Shown here: one piece after another, positions 27,961 through 36,851 of the stretch
Position numbering within the stretch: position 1 is the first letter of the stretch
Layout: every line of letters begins with the position of its first letter
From: Zoogloeaceae bacterium G21618-S1
Lineage (GTDB): Bacteria; Pseudomonadota; Gammaproteobacteria; Burkholderiales; Rhodocyclaceae
NCBI GenBank assembly: GCA_027214125.1
Contig: JAPWHF010000004.1
Coordinates: forward strand, 161,777-225,776
Length of the DNA: 64,000 bases
Direction: 5' to 3'
Position numbers and translations under genes: made by a program
The notes under the pieces: model-generated
The model's database searches: none
The model's input: only the letters and a program-made list of their open reading frames with translations
What the model was told of the DNA's origin: nothing

Positions 27961-28272
27961 ATGCCGGACCCGACACCCAGCACCGCCCGGGATCCACAAA
28001 GCCGGTATCTGCGCCGCGTCGAACGTCGTCTCAAAGTACTCGAAACGCTTGATCAAGCCGGTCTGGGTATTTTTCTGTCGTCTGACAGCCAGCAGCGCAA
28101 ACATCACATCGAGCTGTTTGCACGGCTCATCGCCCGACAGAGCGAGTTACCCCAGCTGAATCGAAGCACATTCGAGCAGGCGGCCAAGCTCCTGGAGCAG
28201 CGCCTCGAGGCAATGCAGAAACATCTGCCCAGCGACGTGCAACACCGAAATCGAATTCGCCGCAACTGGTAG
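27961..28272 (+). CDS. Small hypothetical helical protein
   Basis: A 103-residue basic, wholly helical protein (LRRVERRLKVLETLDQ, then FEQAAKLLEQRLEAMQ) ending in NRIRRNW. No family is recognised. A strong AAGGAGG ribosome site just before the ATG and a codon usage like neighbouring genes support expression. It is preceded by a 148-bp gap after the DJ-1 gene. The Leu/Arg heptad-like spacing suggests a helical bundle or coiled coil. No transmembrane or signal segment is present. Confidence 0.6.
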   Translation: MPDPTPSTARDPQSRYLRRVERRLKVLETLDQAGLGIFLSSDSQQRKHHIELFARLIARQSELPQLNRSTFEQAAKLLEQRLEAMQKHLPSDVQHRNRIRRNW

Positions 28273-28541
28273 TGCTCACGCGCTTGTTGCGCCGGTGCCG
28301 GACTCAGTCGCGACGCCTTTGGCAGGCGCACATGCAAATCACGCCGCGGAAACGGCATCCCGACACCGATGGCGCACACCCCCGAATCACTGAAAGCCTC
28401 GCGCTGGTTTCGGGCCAGACGCATCAGCGCGCGCTCGACCTGCGCGCACCCCACCAGGGCAACAGCAAGATGAGGCACCGGCCGACGAGGCATCTGCGCC
28501 GCCCACAGTGAGCAAGGGCTGACTCAGCCGCGACAGCGCGT
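28273..28541. other. Unassigned 269-bp stretch
   Basis: No confident gene lies here. A minus-strand reading frame from 28493 gives about 75 residues of plausible composition (for example DSGVCAIGVGMPF) but has no ribosome site and then runs into the coding strand of the preceding gene. It could be a decayed gene fragment or chance. No promoter or terminator was seen. Confidence 0.4.
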
Positions 28542-28844
28542 TCACCGAGGTTTGTTCTGGGCCGGCAATGTCGCGGGCGCAGGCGACGACCGCGGGGTCG
28601 CGGGGGGCACCGCGGCATCCGCCAGCTGGTGGCGGACCTGGCGGACTTCTTTGCGCGTACGCAAGGTCCAGGGCAGCATCGCCAGCGCCCCGATCAACAC
28701 GCCAAGCACCAAGGCCAGCAGGAGTGCGACGGAGAGCGAGGACTCAAAACGCCAGATGACAAAGCTCAGCTCCACGGTATGAAAGTTCTGCAGCGCGAAC
28801 ACCGCCGCCAACACCACCAACACCGCCAAAAGCACGTTACGCAT
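28542..28844 (-). CDS. LapA-domain (DUF1049) inner-membrane protein
   Basis: A 100-residue protein with two membrane helices (about 3-19 and 38-63) around the LapA signature ALQNFHTVELSFVIWRFE, then a cytoplasmic tail of Lys/Arg and Pro/Ala. The E. coli LapA protein works with LapB in regulating lipopolysaccharide synthesis. Here the lapB partner is not adjacent. The start at 28844 lies inside the end of the antiporter gene (8-bp overlap), with GGAG upstream, so it is the last gene of the marR-antiporter unit. Confidence 0.8.
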   Translation of the reverse strand: MRNVLLAVLVVLAAVFALQNFHTVELSFVIWRFESSLSVALLLALVLGVLIGALAMLPWTLRTRKEVRQVRHQLADAAVPPATPRSSPAPATLPAQNKPR

Positions 28845-30123
28845 CTTTGCTCTCCATGACTGCCGAAACCTCAGGCGCGTCGCCCGTCGGCGCACCGTCA
28901 TTCACCGGCGCTCGCGCCCCTCCGGCGAGGATGCCAGGCACCTCGCCGCTTTGTTTGAGCGCGTACTCGGTCAATAGCGGCCCGATGGTTTCGAGGATCA
29001 CGATGGCGCCGAGCACAATGGCCGACAAGGTCGCCGCAAACTCAGGGTAGCGTGCGGCAGTCATCTGCGTCAGGCCGATCGCCATACCCGCCATGGGCAC
29101 AAGCGTCAGACCGGTCAGCGCAGACTGCCGAAAATCCAGCCCGGCGCGGGTCAGCAACATCACGCCTGCACTCTTGCCGAGGAAGCGCGCCAATACGAAG
29201 GCGACGGCCGCAAAGCCGGCGGAGCTCAGGTCCGCCAGGTGCAATCTGGCACCTGCCACAACGAACAGGATCACAAAGAAGATCTCCCCGCCGTTGCCAA
29301 AATCAACCGGCAACACATGCGAATGGCGATCGAGGTTGCGGGTCATGACGCCGAGCGCAAGCAGACTCAGCAGCATCGAGCCGTTGGCCAACTGGGCCAC
29401 CCCGACCGTGCCAACAACCATGCCGATCAACAGCGCGAACTGCGTGGTTTCGTCTTTGGGCAGCATGCGCGCCAACCGCAGCAACAACCACGCAAACACG
29501 CCGGCGATACCCAGGGACACACCAAGCACATACAAGGGCTCAAGTACGGCAATCTCCCAGCCCGAGTTGTGCGCGTAGTGAATAAAGGGCAACAAAGCGG
29601 TGTAGGCGAGAAAGGAGAAGATGTTGTTCATCGCCACCAGCATCAGGCTGCGATCCGTCAGCGGCCCCTTGGCGCCGAGTTCCTTGACCACCAGCAGCAC
29701 CACCGCGGGGGACGATGAAATGCCGATCGCCGCAGCGACCGCCGCCTGCATCGGTGCGATACCAAACTGGGTCAGCACCGCAAAAATCCCCGCGAAGGCG
29801 AGACCGGCTTCCGCAATGGCCGCGGCAAACAGCGAACGCTCCCGCCGGGCCAGCGACAGATCGAGGAGGCGCCCCAGCTGAAACAGAATCAGCCCAAGTG
29901 CGACATCAACGAACACCTGGGCACCGTCGAGCATCTCGGCAGTGAGCACGCCGGCCAGACTGGGGCCAAGCACAAAACCGATCGCGATGAAGCCCGTGAT
30001 GCGCGGCACGAAGCCGCTGCGGTGCGCAGCCTCGCCACCGAGCAGTCCGGCCAGCATGAGCAGGCCGAACAGAATGAAGCCATTGATATCAGGTGGCCAC
30101 GCGGGCAGAAACGGCCAATTCAT
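28837..30123 (-). CDS. CPA2-family cation:proton antiporter
   Basis: A 428-residue integral membrane protein with about 12-13 helices, of the KefB/GerN/Na+-H+ exchanger type. Recognisable parts are GFIAIGFVLGPS in the second helix region, the LGLILFQLGRLLDL helix, and a discontinuous helix around SSSPAVVLLVVKE. There is no C-terminal RCK/TrkA domain, so it is shorter than KefB and probably a simple Na+(K+)/H+ exchanger. It lies 24 bp after the marR gene and overlaps the LapA gene, forming a small operon probably under MarR control. Confidence 0.83.
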   Translation of the reverse strand: MNWPFLPAWPPDINGFILFGLLMLAGLLGGEAAHRSGFVPRITGFIAIGFVLGPSLAGVLTAEMLDGAQVFVDVALGLILFQLGRLLDLSLARRERSLFAAAIAEAGLAFAGIFAVLTQFGIAPMQAAVAAAIGISSSPAVVLLVVKELGAKGPLTDRSLMLVAMNNIFSFLAYTALLPFIHYAHNSGWEIAVLEPLYVLGVSLGIAGVFAWLLLRLARMLPKDETTQFALLIGMVVGTVGVAQLANGSMLLSLLALGVMTRNLDRHSHVLPVDFGNGGEIFFVILFVVAGARLHLADLSSAGFAAVAFVLARFLGKSAGVMLLTRAGLDFRQSALTGLTLVPMAGMAIGLTQMTAARYPEFAATLSAIVLGAIVILETIGPLLTEYALKQSGEVPGILAGGARAPVNDGAPTGDAPEVSAVMESKDA

Positions 30124-30147
30124 CGTCGGCGCCGGTCGATGGGTCGT

Positions 30148-30624
30148 TCAGAGTTCGGAAAAGGGCCGGCCGGCAGCATCTTCCTGCACAGCCATGCGGG
30201 TCGCCAGCAGTTGCAGGTCAGCGCTGAGACGGAGCAACACGTCCTGCGGCAAACGGGCCAGCGCGTCGGGCAGCAAACCCGCGACCGGCTCGGGCGCTTT
30301 GGCCAAGGTGGCCACGCCAAGCTCGGTCAGATAAAGTTTGACTACTCGCTGATCCGCCTGCGAACGCTCGCGTCGCAGCAAGCCCCCCTTCTCGGCCTTG
30401 GCCAGCAGGTTGCTGGCCGTCGACGGGTGGATGGCCATCGCGACTGCCAGCTCGGTGACCCGGATGCCGGGCTGGCGAGCGACCAGAGCCAAGGCCCACA
30501 CCTGAGCACCGCTGGCGCCACAGCGCCGCTCGATATTCTGCAAATGGTGGCGTACGCCAGCATAAATGCTGCGGAACAGGCGCAAGGCTTCGTGGGTGGC
30601 GTTGTCAGTGGCGGAGCCGGTCAT
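30148..30624 (-). CDS. MarR-family transcriptional regulator
   Basis: A 158-residue winged-helix regulator. The N-terminal dimerisation helix is followed by the HTH region IRVTELAVAMAIHPSTASNLL and the wing LLRRERSQADQRVVKLYLTELG. A C-terminal helix completes the dimer interface. It is upstream of, and probably co-transcribed with, the antiporter and LapA genes, and is likely autoregulated through the inverted repeat just before its ATG. The ligand is unknown. Confidence 0.87.
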   Translation of the reverse strand: MTGSATDNATHEALRLFRSIYAGVRHHLQNIERRCGASGAQVWALALVARQPGIRVTELAVAMAIHPSTASNLLAKAEKGGLLRRERSQADQRVVKLYLTELGVATLAKAPEPVAGLLPDALARLPQDVLLRLSADLQLLATRMAVQEDAAGRPFSEL

Positions 30625-30631
30625 GATTTAC

Positions 30632-30643
30632 TTTTGTGCAAAA
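30632..30643. promoter_or_regulatory. Candidate MarR operator
   Basis: The inverted repeat TTTTG-TG-CAAAA lies 7 bp upstream of the marR start codon, in the leader where an autoregulatory MarR site would be expected. It is short, so it could be chance. Confidence 0.4.
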
Positions 30644-30702
30644 ACAAACCGCATCATAGGCGGGCCGCCTTTCGGCGTCCAGCGCGACACCCGCTTGCAC
30701 GC

Positions 30703-31722
30703 TCAGGCGCCGTAACCGTCGGGGTTGCCAGACTGCCAGCGCCAGGCATCGGCGCACATATCCGCCAGACCATGCTCCGCACGCCACCCCAGTTCAGCCA
30801 AGGCCAGCGCCGGGTCGGCATAACACTGCGCGATGTCGCCCGCACGGCGCGGCGCGATCCGGTAGGGCACGGACTTGCCGGATGCCTGCTCGAAGGCTTT
30901 GACCACCTCCAGCACGCTGTAGCCGCGGCCAGTACCGAGATTCAGCGTCAGCACCCCTGCACCCGCCATCAGTCGCTCGACCGCGCGCACGTGCCCGAGC
31001 GCCAGATCGACCACATGAATGTAGTCGCGCACGCCCGTGCCATCCACCGTCACATAATCGTCGCCAAACACGTTCAGTTCGGCCAGTTTGCCCACGGCCA
31101 CCTGACTGACATAGGGCATCAGATTGTTCGGGATGCCGTTGGGGTCTTCGCCGATCAGCCCCGAGGGATGCGCCCCAACCGGGTTGAAGTAGCGCAGCAA
31201 GGCCATTTGCCAGCTCGGGTCTGCCGCCGCCACATCCTGCAGGATGAACTCGAGCATCCACTTGGTCCGCCCATAAGGGTTGGTCGGCCCGGTCGGAAAG
31301 TCTTCGCGAATCGGCACGCTGGCCGGGTCCCCATACACCGTTGCCGACGAGCTGAACACCATGCGTTTGACGCCATGCGCCGCCATCACCTCCAACAGCA
31401 CCAGCGTGCCGGTGACATTGTTGTCGTAGTAGGCATGCGGTTTCTGCACCGATTCACCTACCGCTTTCAGGCCGGCAAAGTGGATCACTGCATCCACGCG
31501 CCGCGCGGCAAACACCGCCTCCAGCCCCGCGCGGTCGCGGATGTCGACCTCATGGACTGCCGCCACCGGTCGGTCGGCGATCTGGGCAACACGTGTCAAC
31601 GCAAGTGGATTGCTGTTGCTGAAATTGTCGACCACAACGACCTCGTGCCCTGCCGCGAGCAGCGCAACGCAGGTGTGCGATCCGATATACCCCGCACCGC
31701 CGGTGACAAGAATGCAAGCCAT
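30703..31722 (-). CDS. galE: UDP-glucose 4-epimerase
   Basis: A 339-residue extended short-chain dehydrogenase that interconverts UDP-glucose and UDP-galactose for surface polysaccharides. The NAD motif GGAGYIGSH lies at residues 7-15. [13 protein letters not shown] is visible, and the catalytic set is SSSATVYG (Ser/Thr) with YGRTK (Tyr-x-x-x-Lys). The substrate strand [13 protein letters not shown] and the C-terminal [13 protein letters not shown] are typical of GalE. The start at 31722 has AGGAGG upstream; longer in-frame residues are rejected. It is followed by the marR gene on the same strand after 78 bp. Confidence 0.92.
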   Translation of the reverse strand: MACILVTGGAGYIGSHTCVALLAAGHEVVVVDNFSNSNPLALTRVAQIADRPVAAVHEVDIRDRAGLEAVFAARRVDAVIHFAGLKAVGESVQKPHAYYDNNVTGTLVLLEVMAAHGVKRMVFSSSATVYGDPASVPIREDFPTGPTNPYGRTKWMLEFILQDVAAADPSWQMALLRYFNPVGAHPSGLIGEDPNGIPNNLMPYVSQVAVGKLAELNVFGDDYVTVDGTGVRDYIHVVDLALGHVRAVERLMAGAGVLTLNLGTGRGYSVLEVVKAFEQASGKSVPYRIAPRRAGDIAQCYADPALALAELGWRAEHGLADMCADAWRWQSGNPDGYGA

Positions 31723-31791
31723 GCCGAACCTCCTGAATAAGCGTTCGGCCGGATCATACCCCGTCTGACAGACAGGCGATGTCGCCCCAAG

Positions 31792-31816
31792 AAAAAAGGC
31801 CGCCCGCAGGCGGCCT
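31792..31816 (-). terminator. Intrinsic terminator after the PCuAC gene
   Basis: On the minus strand AGGCCGCC, loop TGCG, GGCGGCCT is followed by a run of T. It lies 22-46 bp past the PCuAC stop and before galE, so it separates these two genes. Confidence 0.85.
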
Positions 31817-31837
31817 CGGAGCAACCGACGCGATGAC

Positions 31838-32308
31838 TCAGTGCACGCCGTGCTTCATTTTCATGGCGGGCGCTGCCAGCTCACGCACGGGCGCCTCCAC
31901 CTGGACGTCTTCTCGCTGTCCGTCGGCCGCCTCAAAGCGCAACGTCAGCGGCACGGTGGCGCCCGCACTCAGCGGCGCGGTCAGCCCCATCAGCATGATG
32001 TGATAGCCGCCGGGCTTGAGTGCCACCGTCTGGCCCGCCGGCAGGTCAATCGCCGCCACCGGACGCATCTTCATCACATCGTTTTCCATTCTCATCTCGT
32101 GAACCTCGACCACCGGCGCCGCCGGGCTGCTTGCCCCGACCAGCCGCATCGGTTTCGCCGCCGTCAGCCCCATGAACGCGCCAGTGGCTTTCTGCGCAGC
32201 CACCGTGCCGCGCACCCAAGGCTCGCTGACCGTCACATCGCCCGCCATCGCGGCCACCGCAGAACAGGACAGCACCAGCGCCGCCGCCAAGTTTCGAACA
32301 TTCTTCAT
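31838..32308 (-). CDS. Periplasmic copper chaperone PCu(A)C
   Basis: A 156-residue exported copper-binding protein. A signal peptide ([19 protein letters not shown]) precedes the cupredoxin-like domain with the copper ligands [15 protein letters not shown] and YHIMLMGL, the family H(M)x10Mx21HxM pattern. It delivers Cu(I) to the CuA centre of cytochrome oxidase, often with a SCO protein. A His/Met-rich tip (MKMKHGVH) ends the protein. ATG 32308 was chosen with GAAGGGAA upstream. It is divergent from the RegB-type kinase gene, 116 bp apart, suggesting shared redox control of respiration. Confidence 0.9.
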   Translation of the reverse strand: MKNVRNLAAALVLSCSAVAAMAGDVTVSEPWVRGTVAAQKATGAFMGLTAAKPMRLVGASSPAAPVVEVHEMRMENDVMKMRPVAAIDLPAGQTVALKPGGYHIMLMGLTAPLSAGATVPLTLRFEAADGQREDVQVEAPVRELAAPAMKMKHGVH

Positions 32309-32424
32309 GACATTCCCTTCCATTGATTCATCGCGCAGAAGCCTACTCCAAACACATCCAAGCGCGCTGCGGCAGTTCGTCGCACCAGAGCGCCGCGTCT
32401 GGGCTTCCGCCATAATGTGGAGCG

Positions 32425-33705
32425 ATGCCAACGCCCACGCTCTCCCTGCCAGACACCACGGCGCCGCGCGCCGACAGCCGTCCGCTCGTACGACTTGTGT
32501 CACTGCGCTGGTATTCGGTCGCCGCCATGCTGGTGCTAGCCATCGCCGCCGCGCCCGCGCTGAGCATCAGCATTCCCGCCGTCCCGATCCTGCTCATCGC
32601 CGGCGCACTCGGGGCATGGAACGCGATGACCCGGTTCGTTTTCCTTGCACGCCACGAACCCGGGCCTTGGGGCCTGCTCCTCGAACTGGTGGTGGACCTG
32701 GCCGCCTGGAGCGCTGTGCTCTACCTGACGGGGGGTGCCACCAATCCACTCATTTCGCTTTTCCTGCCACTGATTGCCGTCGGCGCCGCCGTGCTGCCAG
32801 CGATGCAAACCTGGTTGCTCGCAGCACTGTCGATCTCGGTCTACTCCTGGCTGTGGACGCATCATCGCCCCCTTGGCCTCGCAGACCCGACACGCGCCAT
32901 CGATTGGCACCTGGCCGGGATGTGGGGCACTTTCGCAGTGTCGGCACTAGTCATCACGTGGTATGTGTCACGCATGACCGCGACCGTCCGTGCCCGCGAC
33001 CTCGCACTCGCACACGCTCGGGAGCGCAGGCTGCGCAACGAACGCATCGTCGCCATGGCCAACCTGGCCGCTGGCGCGGCACATGAGATGGGCACGCCGC
33101 TGGGCACAATGCGTCTGATCATCGACACCCTGCAAGCCAAGTGCTGCGATGATCCCGAAACGCGCGAGGATCTGAGCACCATGGCGCAGCAGATCAGCCA
33201 TTGCCGAGCCATCCTCTCCCGCCTGACCGCGTCGGGCGGACAGGCGCGGGTCGAAGCCGGCGGTGCGCTCGACATCGCCCACTGGCTCGATGACCTGGTG
33301 ATGACCATCGAATCACAACGCCCGGATGCTCGCATTGATTGGGCCGACTCGGACCCGCTCACCGGACTGCGCATGGTCGCTGACCAATCCGTAACTCAGG
33401 CGCTACACAATCTCATAAATAACGCGCTAACCGCATCGCCTAACCAATGCGCCACCGTCACGGCCCATCATCACGGCAGCATTGTGTCGATCAACATAGC
33501 TGACCAGGGCCCGGGCATTCCGCCTGACATACTCAACGCCTTGCATGAAGCGCCGCGGCACCCCGGCCAAGATGAGGGCGGCCTGGGTATTGGCCTGCTC
33601 CTCAGCCTGGGCGCCATCGAAGCCTTTGGTGGCACGCTGCGTTACGCCCCACGCGACGGAGGCGGTACCATAACCACCGTCACACTTCCCCTTCTGAGCA
33701 CATGA
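32425..33705 (+). CDS. regB: RegB/PrrB-type redox sensor histidine kinase
   Basis: A 426-residue kinase with six membrane helices in the first ~185 residues. It has the quinone-site motif GGATNP (near residues 103-108), and the RegB-type H-box AAHEMGTPLGT with the phospho-His near residue 220. The HATPase has NLINNAL, DQGPGIP and GGLGIGLLL. Two adjacent Cys (KCC, around residue 240) lie after the H-box, where RegB proteins have a redox-active Cys; that they serve this purpose is inference. RegB senses ubiquinone redox state and oxygen to regulate respiration and other energy pathways. The stop overlaps the regA start (ATGA). Confidence 0.9.
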   Translation: MPTPTLSLPDTTAPRADSRPLVRLVSLRWYSVAAMLVLAIAAAPALSISIPAVPILLIAGALGAWNAMTRFVFLARHEPGPWGLLLELVVDLAAWSAVLYLTGGATNPLISLFLPLIAVGAAVLPAMQTWLLAALSISVYSWLWTHHRPLGLADPTRAIDWHLAGMWGTFAVSALVITWYVSRMTATVRARDLALAHARERRLRNERIVAMANLAAGAAHEMGTPLGTMRLIIDTLQAKCCDDPETREDLSTMAQQISHCRAILSRLTASGGQARVEAGGALDIAHWLDDLVMTIESQRPDARIDWADSDPLTGLRMVADQSVTQALHNLINNALTASPNQCATVTAHHHGSIVSINIADQGPGIPPDILNALHEAPRHPGQDEGGLGIGLLLSLGAIEAFGGTLRYAPRDGGGTITTVTLPLLST

Positions 33706-34244
33706 CGACTCTTGGCATTCAGACCGTTCTGGTGATCGACGACGACCCGGCTTTCAACCGGATCCTCTGCCGCACCTTGTCGCATCGCGGACTCGCATGC
33801 TGCGGCGCGCTCGACACCACCACCGCGCTGCAGGAAATGCGTCGTCTGCGACCTGACGCCGTCATCCTCGACCTGAACCTCGATGGCAGCTCCGGCCTCC
33901 CGCTGATTGCGCCTTTGCGCGAAATACGGCCCGACACGCGCATACTCGTTCTCACCGGCTACGCGAGTATCACCACAGCAGTAGAGGCGATCAAACTTGG
34001 CGCCCACCAATACCTTGCGAAGCCGGCAGACGCCGACAGCATTCTTCGCGCACTGCTCGACGCAGTCCCCGACGCCAACGACCCTGCGCCGCTCGAAACC
34101 ATGTCGGTCGATCGTCTCGAATGGGAACATATTCAACGCGTTCTGGCGGAGAACCAAGGCAATATTTCGGCGACCGCGCGCGCCCTCAAGATGCACCGAC
34201 GCACCCTGCAACGCAAGCTGGCAAAACGCCCGGTGCGCGAGTGA
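33702..34244 (+). CDS. regA: RegA/PrrA/ActR-type response regulator
   Basis: A 180-residue two-domain regulator. The receiver has VIDDD, the phospho-Asp in VILDLNLDG, TGYASITTAVEA and YLAKPAD. A short linker leads to a Fis-type helix-turn-helix: EWEHIQRVLAE, GNISATARALKMH and RRTLQRKLAKRPVRE, closely matching the RegA family C-terminus. It is the partner of the overlapping kinase. Its targets probably include terminal oxidases and, by position, perhaps the divergent copper chaperone. Its TGA overlaps the GTG of hslR. Confidence 0.93.
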   Translation: MTTLGIQTVLVIDDDPAFNRILCRTLSHRGLACCGALDTTTALQEMRRLRPDAVILDLNLDGSSGLPLIAPLREIRPDTRILVLTGYASITTAVEAIKLGAHQYLAKPADADSILRALLDAVPDANDPAPLETMSVDRLEWEHIQRVLAENQGNISATARALKMHRRTLQRKLAKRPVRE

Positions 34245-34627
34245 GCACCGAAACAGGCCCGCGAATCGACAAATGGCTTTGGGCCGCGCGATTCTTCAAG
34301 ACCCGCGGTCTGGCCAAAACCGCCATCGACGGCGGACACATCCACCTCAACGGTGTTCGCGCAAAACCGGCGCGTACGCTTCGCTGCGGCGATCTGCTCG
34401 ACATCACGGTCGGCACACGGAGAATCTCGGTCGTCGTTGAAGCCCTTTCAGAGTCGCGCGGCTCCGCCACCGTCGCGCAACAGCTCTACACCGAAACCCC
34501 CGAGAGCATTGCACGCGCCGACGCCATGCGCGCCCAACGAGCAGCACAGACCGAACCCCGCCAGGGCGGGCGCCCCACGAAGCGCGACCGCAGAGCCATC
34601 CACCGCTTCAACGAGGATGCCGGCTGA
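34241..34627 (+). CDS. hslR: S4-domain RNA-binding heat-shock protein 15 (HslR)
   Basis: A 128-residue protein with an S4 RNA-binding domain: RIDKWLWAARFFKTRGLA, then HIHLNGVRAKPARTLRCGD, followed by a basic C-terminal tail. Hsp15 binds stalled 50S subunits carrying peptidyl-tRNA and aids their recycling. The start is GTG at 34241, overlapping the regA stop by GTGA; this is the only family-consistent start. Translational coupling to a redox regulator pair is notable. It is followed by a very strong terminator. Confidence 0.88.
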   Translation: MSTETGPRIDKWLWAARFFKTRGLAKTAIDGGHIHLNGVRAKPARTLRCGDLLDITVGTRRISVVVEALSESRGSATVAQQLYTETPESIARADAMRAQRAAQTEPRQGGRPTKRDRRAIHRFNEDAG

Positions 34628-34679
34628 TAGCCGACGCGCATGGCACCGCGAATGTTGCGCAGAGCCAAACCGACACCAC

Positions 34680-34718
34680 AATACAAAACGCCCCGAACGT
34701 GTCGGGGCGTTTTGTATT
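34680..34718. terminator. Strong bidirectional terminator between hslR and rplQ
   Basis: A perfect 17-bp inverted repeat (34680-34696 with 34702-34718, 5-nt loop) has a GC core CGCCCCGA/TCGGGGCG flanked by AAAA and TTTT on the two sides. It terminates hslR on the plus strand and the whole alpha operon on the minus strand. Confidence 0.92.
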
Positions 34719-34754
34719 CCAAACCTGGCGAGCCGAAGCCCGCCTCATTCGAAC

Positions 34755-35162
34755 TTAAGCAGCCTGCTCTTCAGCGGGCGCTTCAACCGGCGCAGCGGAC
34801 TCTTCCGGACGATCCAGCAGCTCGACAATCGCCATCGGCGCATTATCGCCGTCACGGAAGCCAAACTTCAGAATACGCAAGTAGCCGCCGTTGCGGGTCG
34901 CGTAACGCGGGCCCAGCTCGTTGAAGAGCTTGACCACCATGTCGCGATCGCGCAGGCGATCAAATGCCAGGCGGCGATTGGCCACCGTCGCTTTCTTGCT
35001 CAGCGTGATGAGGGGCTCAACCACCCGGCGCAATTCCTTCGCCTTCGGGAGAGTCGTCTTGATGACTTCGTGCTGCAGCAGTGAGTTTGCCATGTTGCGG
35101 AACATTGCCTGGCGGTGTGCACTGGTGCGGTTCAGCTTGCGAAGACCGTTACGGTGACGCAT
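34755..35162 (-). CDS. rplQ: 50S ribosomal protein L17
   Basis: A 135-residue L17 located near the exit-tunnel opening of the large subunit. It begins [20 protein letters not shown] and has the [20 protein letters not shown] stretch typical of the family. The C-terminal tail is Ala/Glu-rich (EAPAEEQAA), longer than the E. coli tail. It is the last gene of the alpha operon, 26 bp after rpoA, and ends in a strong bidirectional terminator 37 bp past its stop. Confidence 0.97.
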   Translation of the reverse strand: MRHRNGLRKLNRTSAHRQAMFRNMANSLLQHEVIKTTLPKAKELRRVVEPLITLSKKATVANRRLAFDRLRDRDMVVKLFNELGPRYATRNGGYLRILKFGFRDGDNAPMAIVELLDRPEESAAPVEAPAEEQAA

Positions 35163-35188
35163 GATCTCGTTCCTTTATCCCTGCCGAA

Positions 35189-36169
35189 TCAACCGAGCTT
35201 CTCGAGCCCGGCCGGCGGCCAATTTTCCAACTTCATGCCGAGCGTCAGGCCGCGCGAGGCGAGCACTTCCTTGATCTCGTTCAGCGACTTGCGTCCGAGA
35301 TTCGGCGTCTTGAGCAGTTCGGTTTCCGTCCGTTGGATCAGGTCACCGATGTAGTAGATGTTCTCTGCCTTGAGGCAGTTAGCCGAACGAACCGTCAGCT
35401 CCAGATCATCCACCGGGCGCAGCAGCACCGGATCGATCGTCGGCGCCTGTGCGGCCTCAACCTCAACCGGCGTACCTTCGAGATCAGCAAACACAGACAG
35501 CTGATCCACGAGCACACGTGCAGCAAAGCGAATCGCTTCTTCCGGATCGACCGCACCATTGGTTTCAATGTCGATCACCAGACGATCCAGGTCGGTACGT
35601 TGCTCAACGCGAGCACTCTCGACCTTGTAGCTGACACGACGAACCGGGCTGAACGACGCATCCAGCACCACATGGCCAATCGACTTGGATTCACCATTCG
35701 TCGGACGCTGGTTCGCCGGCTGATAGCCACGACCTTCCTCGACCTTGATTTCCATGTCGAGCTTGCCGCCCGGTGCCAGATGAGCGATCACGAAGTCAGG
35801 GTTGATCACCTCAACGTCGTGCGTCGTCTCGATGTCAGCCGCCGTCACAATACCTTCGCCCGATTTTGCCAGGCGCAGCGTAGCATCCGTGCGATTGTGC
35901 ATTTTCAACACAACGCCCTTCAGATTCAGCAGCAGATCAACGACGTCCTCACGAACACCATCCAGCGTGGAGTACTCGTGCAGCACCCCCTGGATGCTGA
36001 CTTCAGTCGGAGCACAGCCGGGAAGCGACGAGAGCAAAATCCGACGCAGGGCATTACCGAGCGTGTGTCCGAATCCGCGCTCGAACGGCTCCATCGTGAC
36101 CCGTGCATGCACGGTCGACAGGCTTTGTACGTCAATGATGCGCGGTTTCAGCAGTACATTGCTTTGCAT
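35189..36169 (-). CDS. rpoA: DNA-directed RNA polymerase subunit alpha
   Basis: A 326-residue alpha subunit. The N-terminal assembly domain includes [22 protein letters not shown]. The C-terminal domain that contacts UP elements and activators has the helix [23 protein letters not shown] and the [13 protein letters not shown] box. It lies 39 bp after rpsD and 26 bp before rplQ, in the standard alpha-operon order. Nothing unusual was seen. Confidence 0.98.
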   Translation of the reverse strand: MQSNVLLKPRIIDVQSLSTVHARVTMEPFERGFGHTLGNALRRILLSSLPGCAPTEVSIQGVLHEYSTLDGVREDVVDLLLNLKGVVLKMHNRTDATLRLAKSGEGIVTAADIETTHDVEVINPDFVIAHLAPGGKLDMEIKVEEGRGYQPANQRPTNGESKSIGHVVLDASFSPVRRVSYKVESARVEQRTDLDRLVIDIETNGAVDPEEAIRFAARVLVDQLSVFADLEGTPVEVEAAQAPTIDPVLLRPVDDLELTVRSANCLKAENIYYIGDLIQRTETELLKTPNLGRKSLNEIKEVLASRGLTLGMKLENWPPAGLEKLG

Positions 36170-36208
36170 CAGCAGTCCTTGTTTCGCAAATTACGTCAGA
36201 AGCCGCAA

Positions 36209-36838
36209 TCAGCGGGAATAAAGTTCGACGACCAGACCTTCGTTCAGCGTTGCGGGCAGTTCGCTGCGCTGCGGGTAGGCTTTGAAAACGCCTTTGCCAG
36301 CCTTCACGTCCACTTCGATCCACTCGGGGAAACCGCGGGATTCAGCCGCTTCCAGAGCAGCTTTAACACGCAGCGTGCCACGAACGGCTTCAGTCACTTC
36401 AATGACGTCGCCAGGGCGAACGTTATAAGAAGGAATGTTCACACGCTGGCCATTGACCAGAACACCGTTGTGACGAACGATCTGACGCGATTCAGCGCGG
36501 GAGACACCAAAACCCATACGATAGGCAACGGCGTCCAGGCGACCTTCCAGCAGTTGCAGCAAATTCTCACCGGTCTGACCGCGACGGCGATCTGCCTCGG
36601 CGTAGACTTTCCGGAACTGGCGCTCGAGCACACCGTACAGACGACGGATCTTCTGCTTTTCGCGCAGCTGCACGCCATAACCAGACATCCGCTGACCGGA
36701 ACGCTGACCGTGCTGACCCGGCGCGTATGCGCGGCGCTCGATGGCGCACTTATCGGTAAAGCACTTCTCGCCTTTCAGGAACAGCTTCTCGCCTTCACGG
36801 CGACACTGGCGGCACTTGGGATCAAGATTGCGGGCCAC
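36209..36838 (-). CDS. rpsD: 30S ribosomal protein S4, zinc-type
   Basis: A 209-residue primary 16S-binding protein and, by analogy with E. coli, translational repressor of the alpha operon. The N-terminus has four Cys in a C-x2-C ... C-x4-C pattern ([12 protein letters not shown]), the zinc-binding form; many proteobacterial S4 proteins have lost this. The S4 RNA-binding domain begins near residue 98. The start codon is GTG at 36838 with AAGGAG upstream. The gene lies 13 bp after rpsK. Confidence 0.97.
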   Translation of the reverse strand: MARNLDPKCRQCRREGEKLFLKGEKCFTDKCAIERRAYAPGQHGQRSGQRMSGYGVQLREKQKIRRLYGVLERQFRKVYAEADRRRGQTGENLLQLLEGRLDAVAYRMGFGVSRAESRQIVRHNGVLVNGQRVNIPSYNVRPGDVIEVTEAVRGTLRVKAALEAAESRGFPEWIEVDVKAGKGVFKAYPQRSELPATLNEGLVVELYSR

Positions 36839-36851
36839 GTTTTACTCCTTG

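Noticed and set aside
28104-28493. 129-codon minus-strand frame overlapping the small hypothetical gene
   Set aside because: No ribosome site and its 3' part is the complement of a better-supported gene; kept only as an unexplained stretch.
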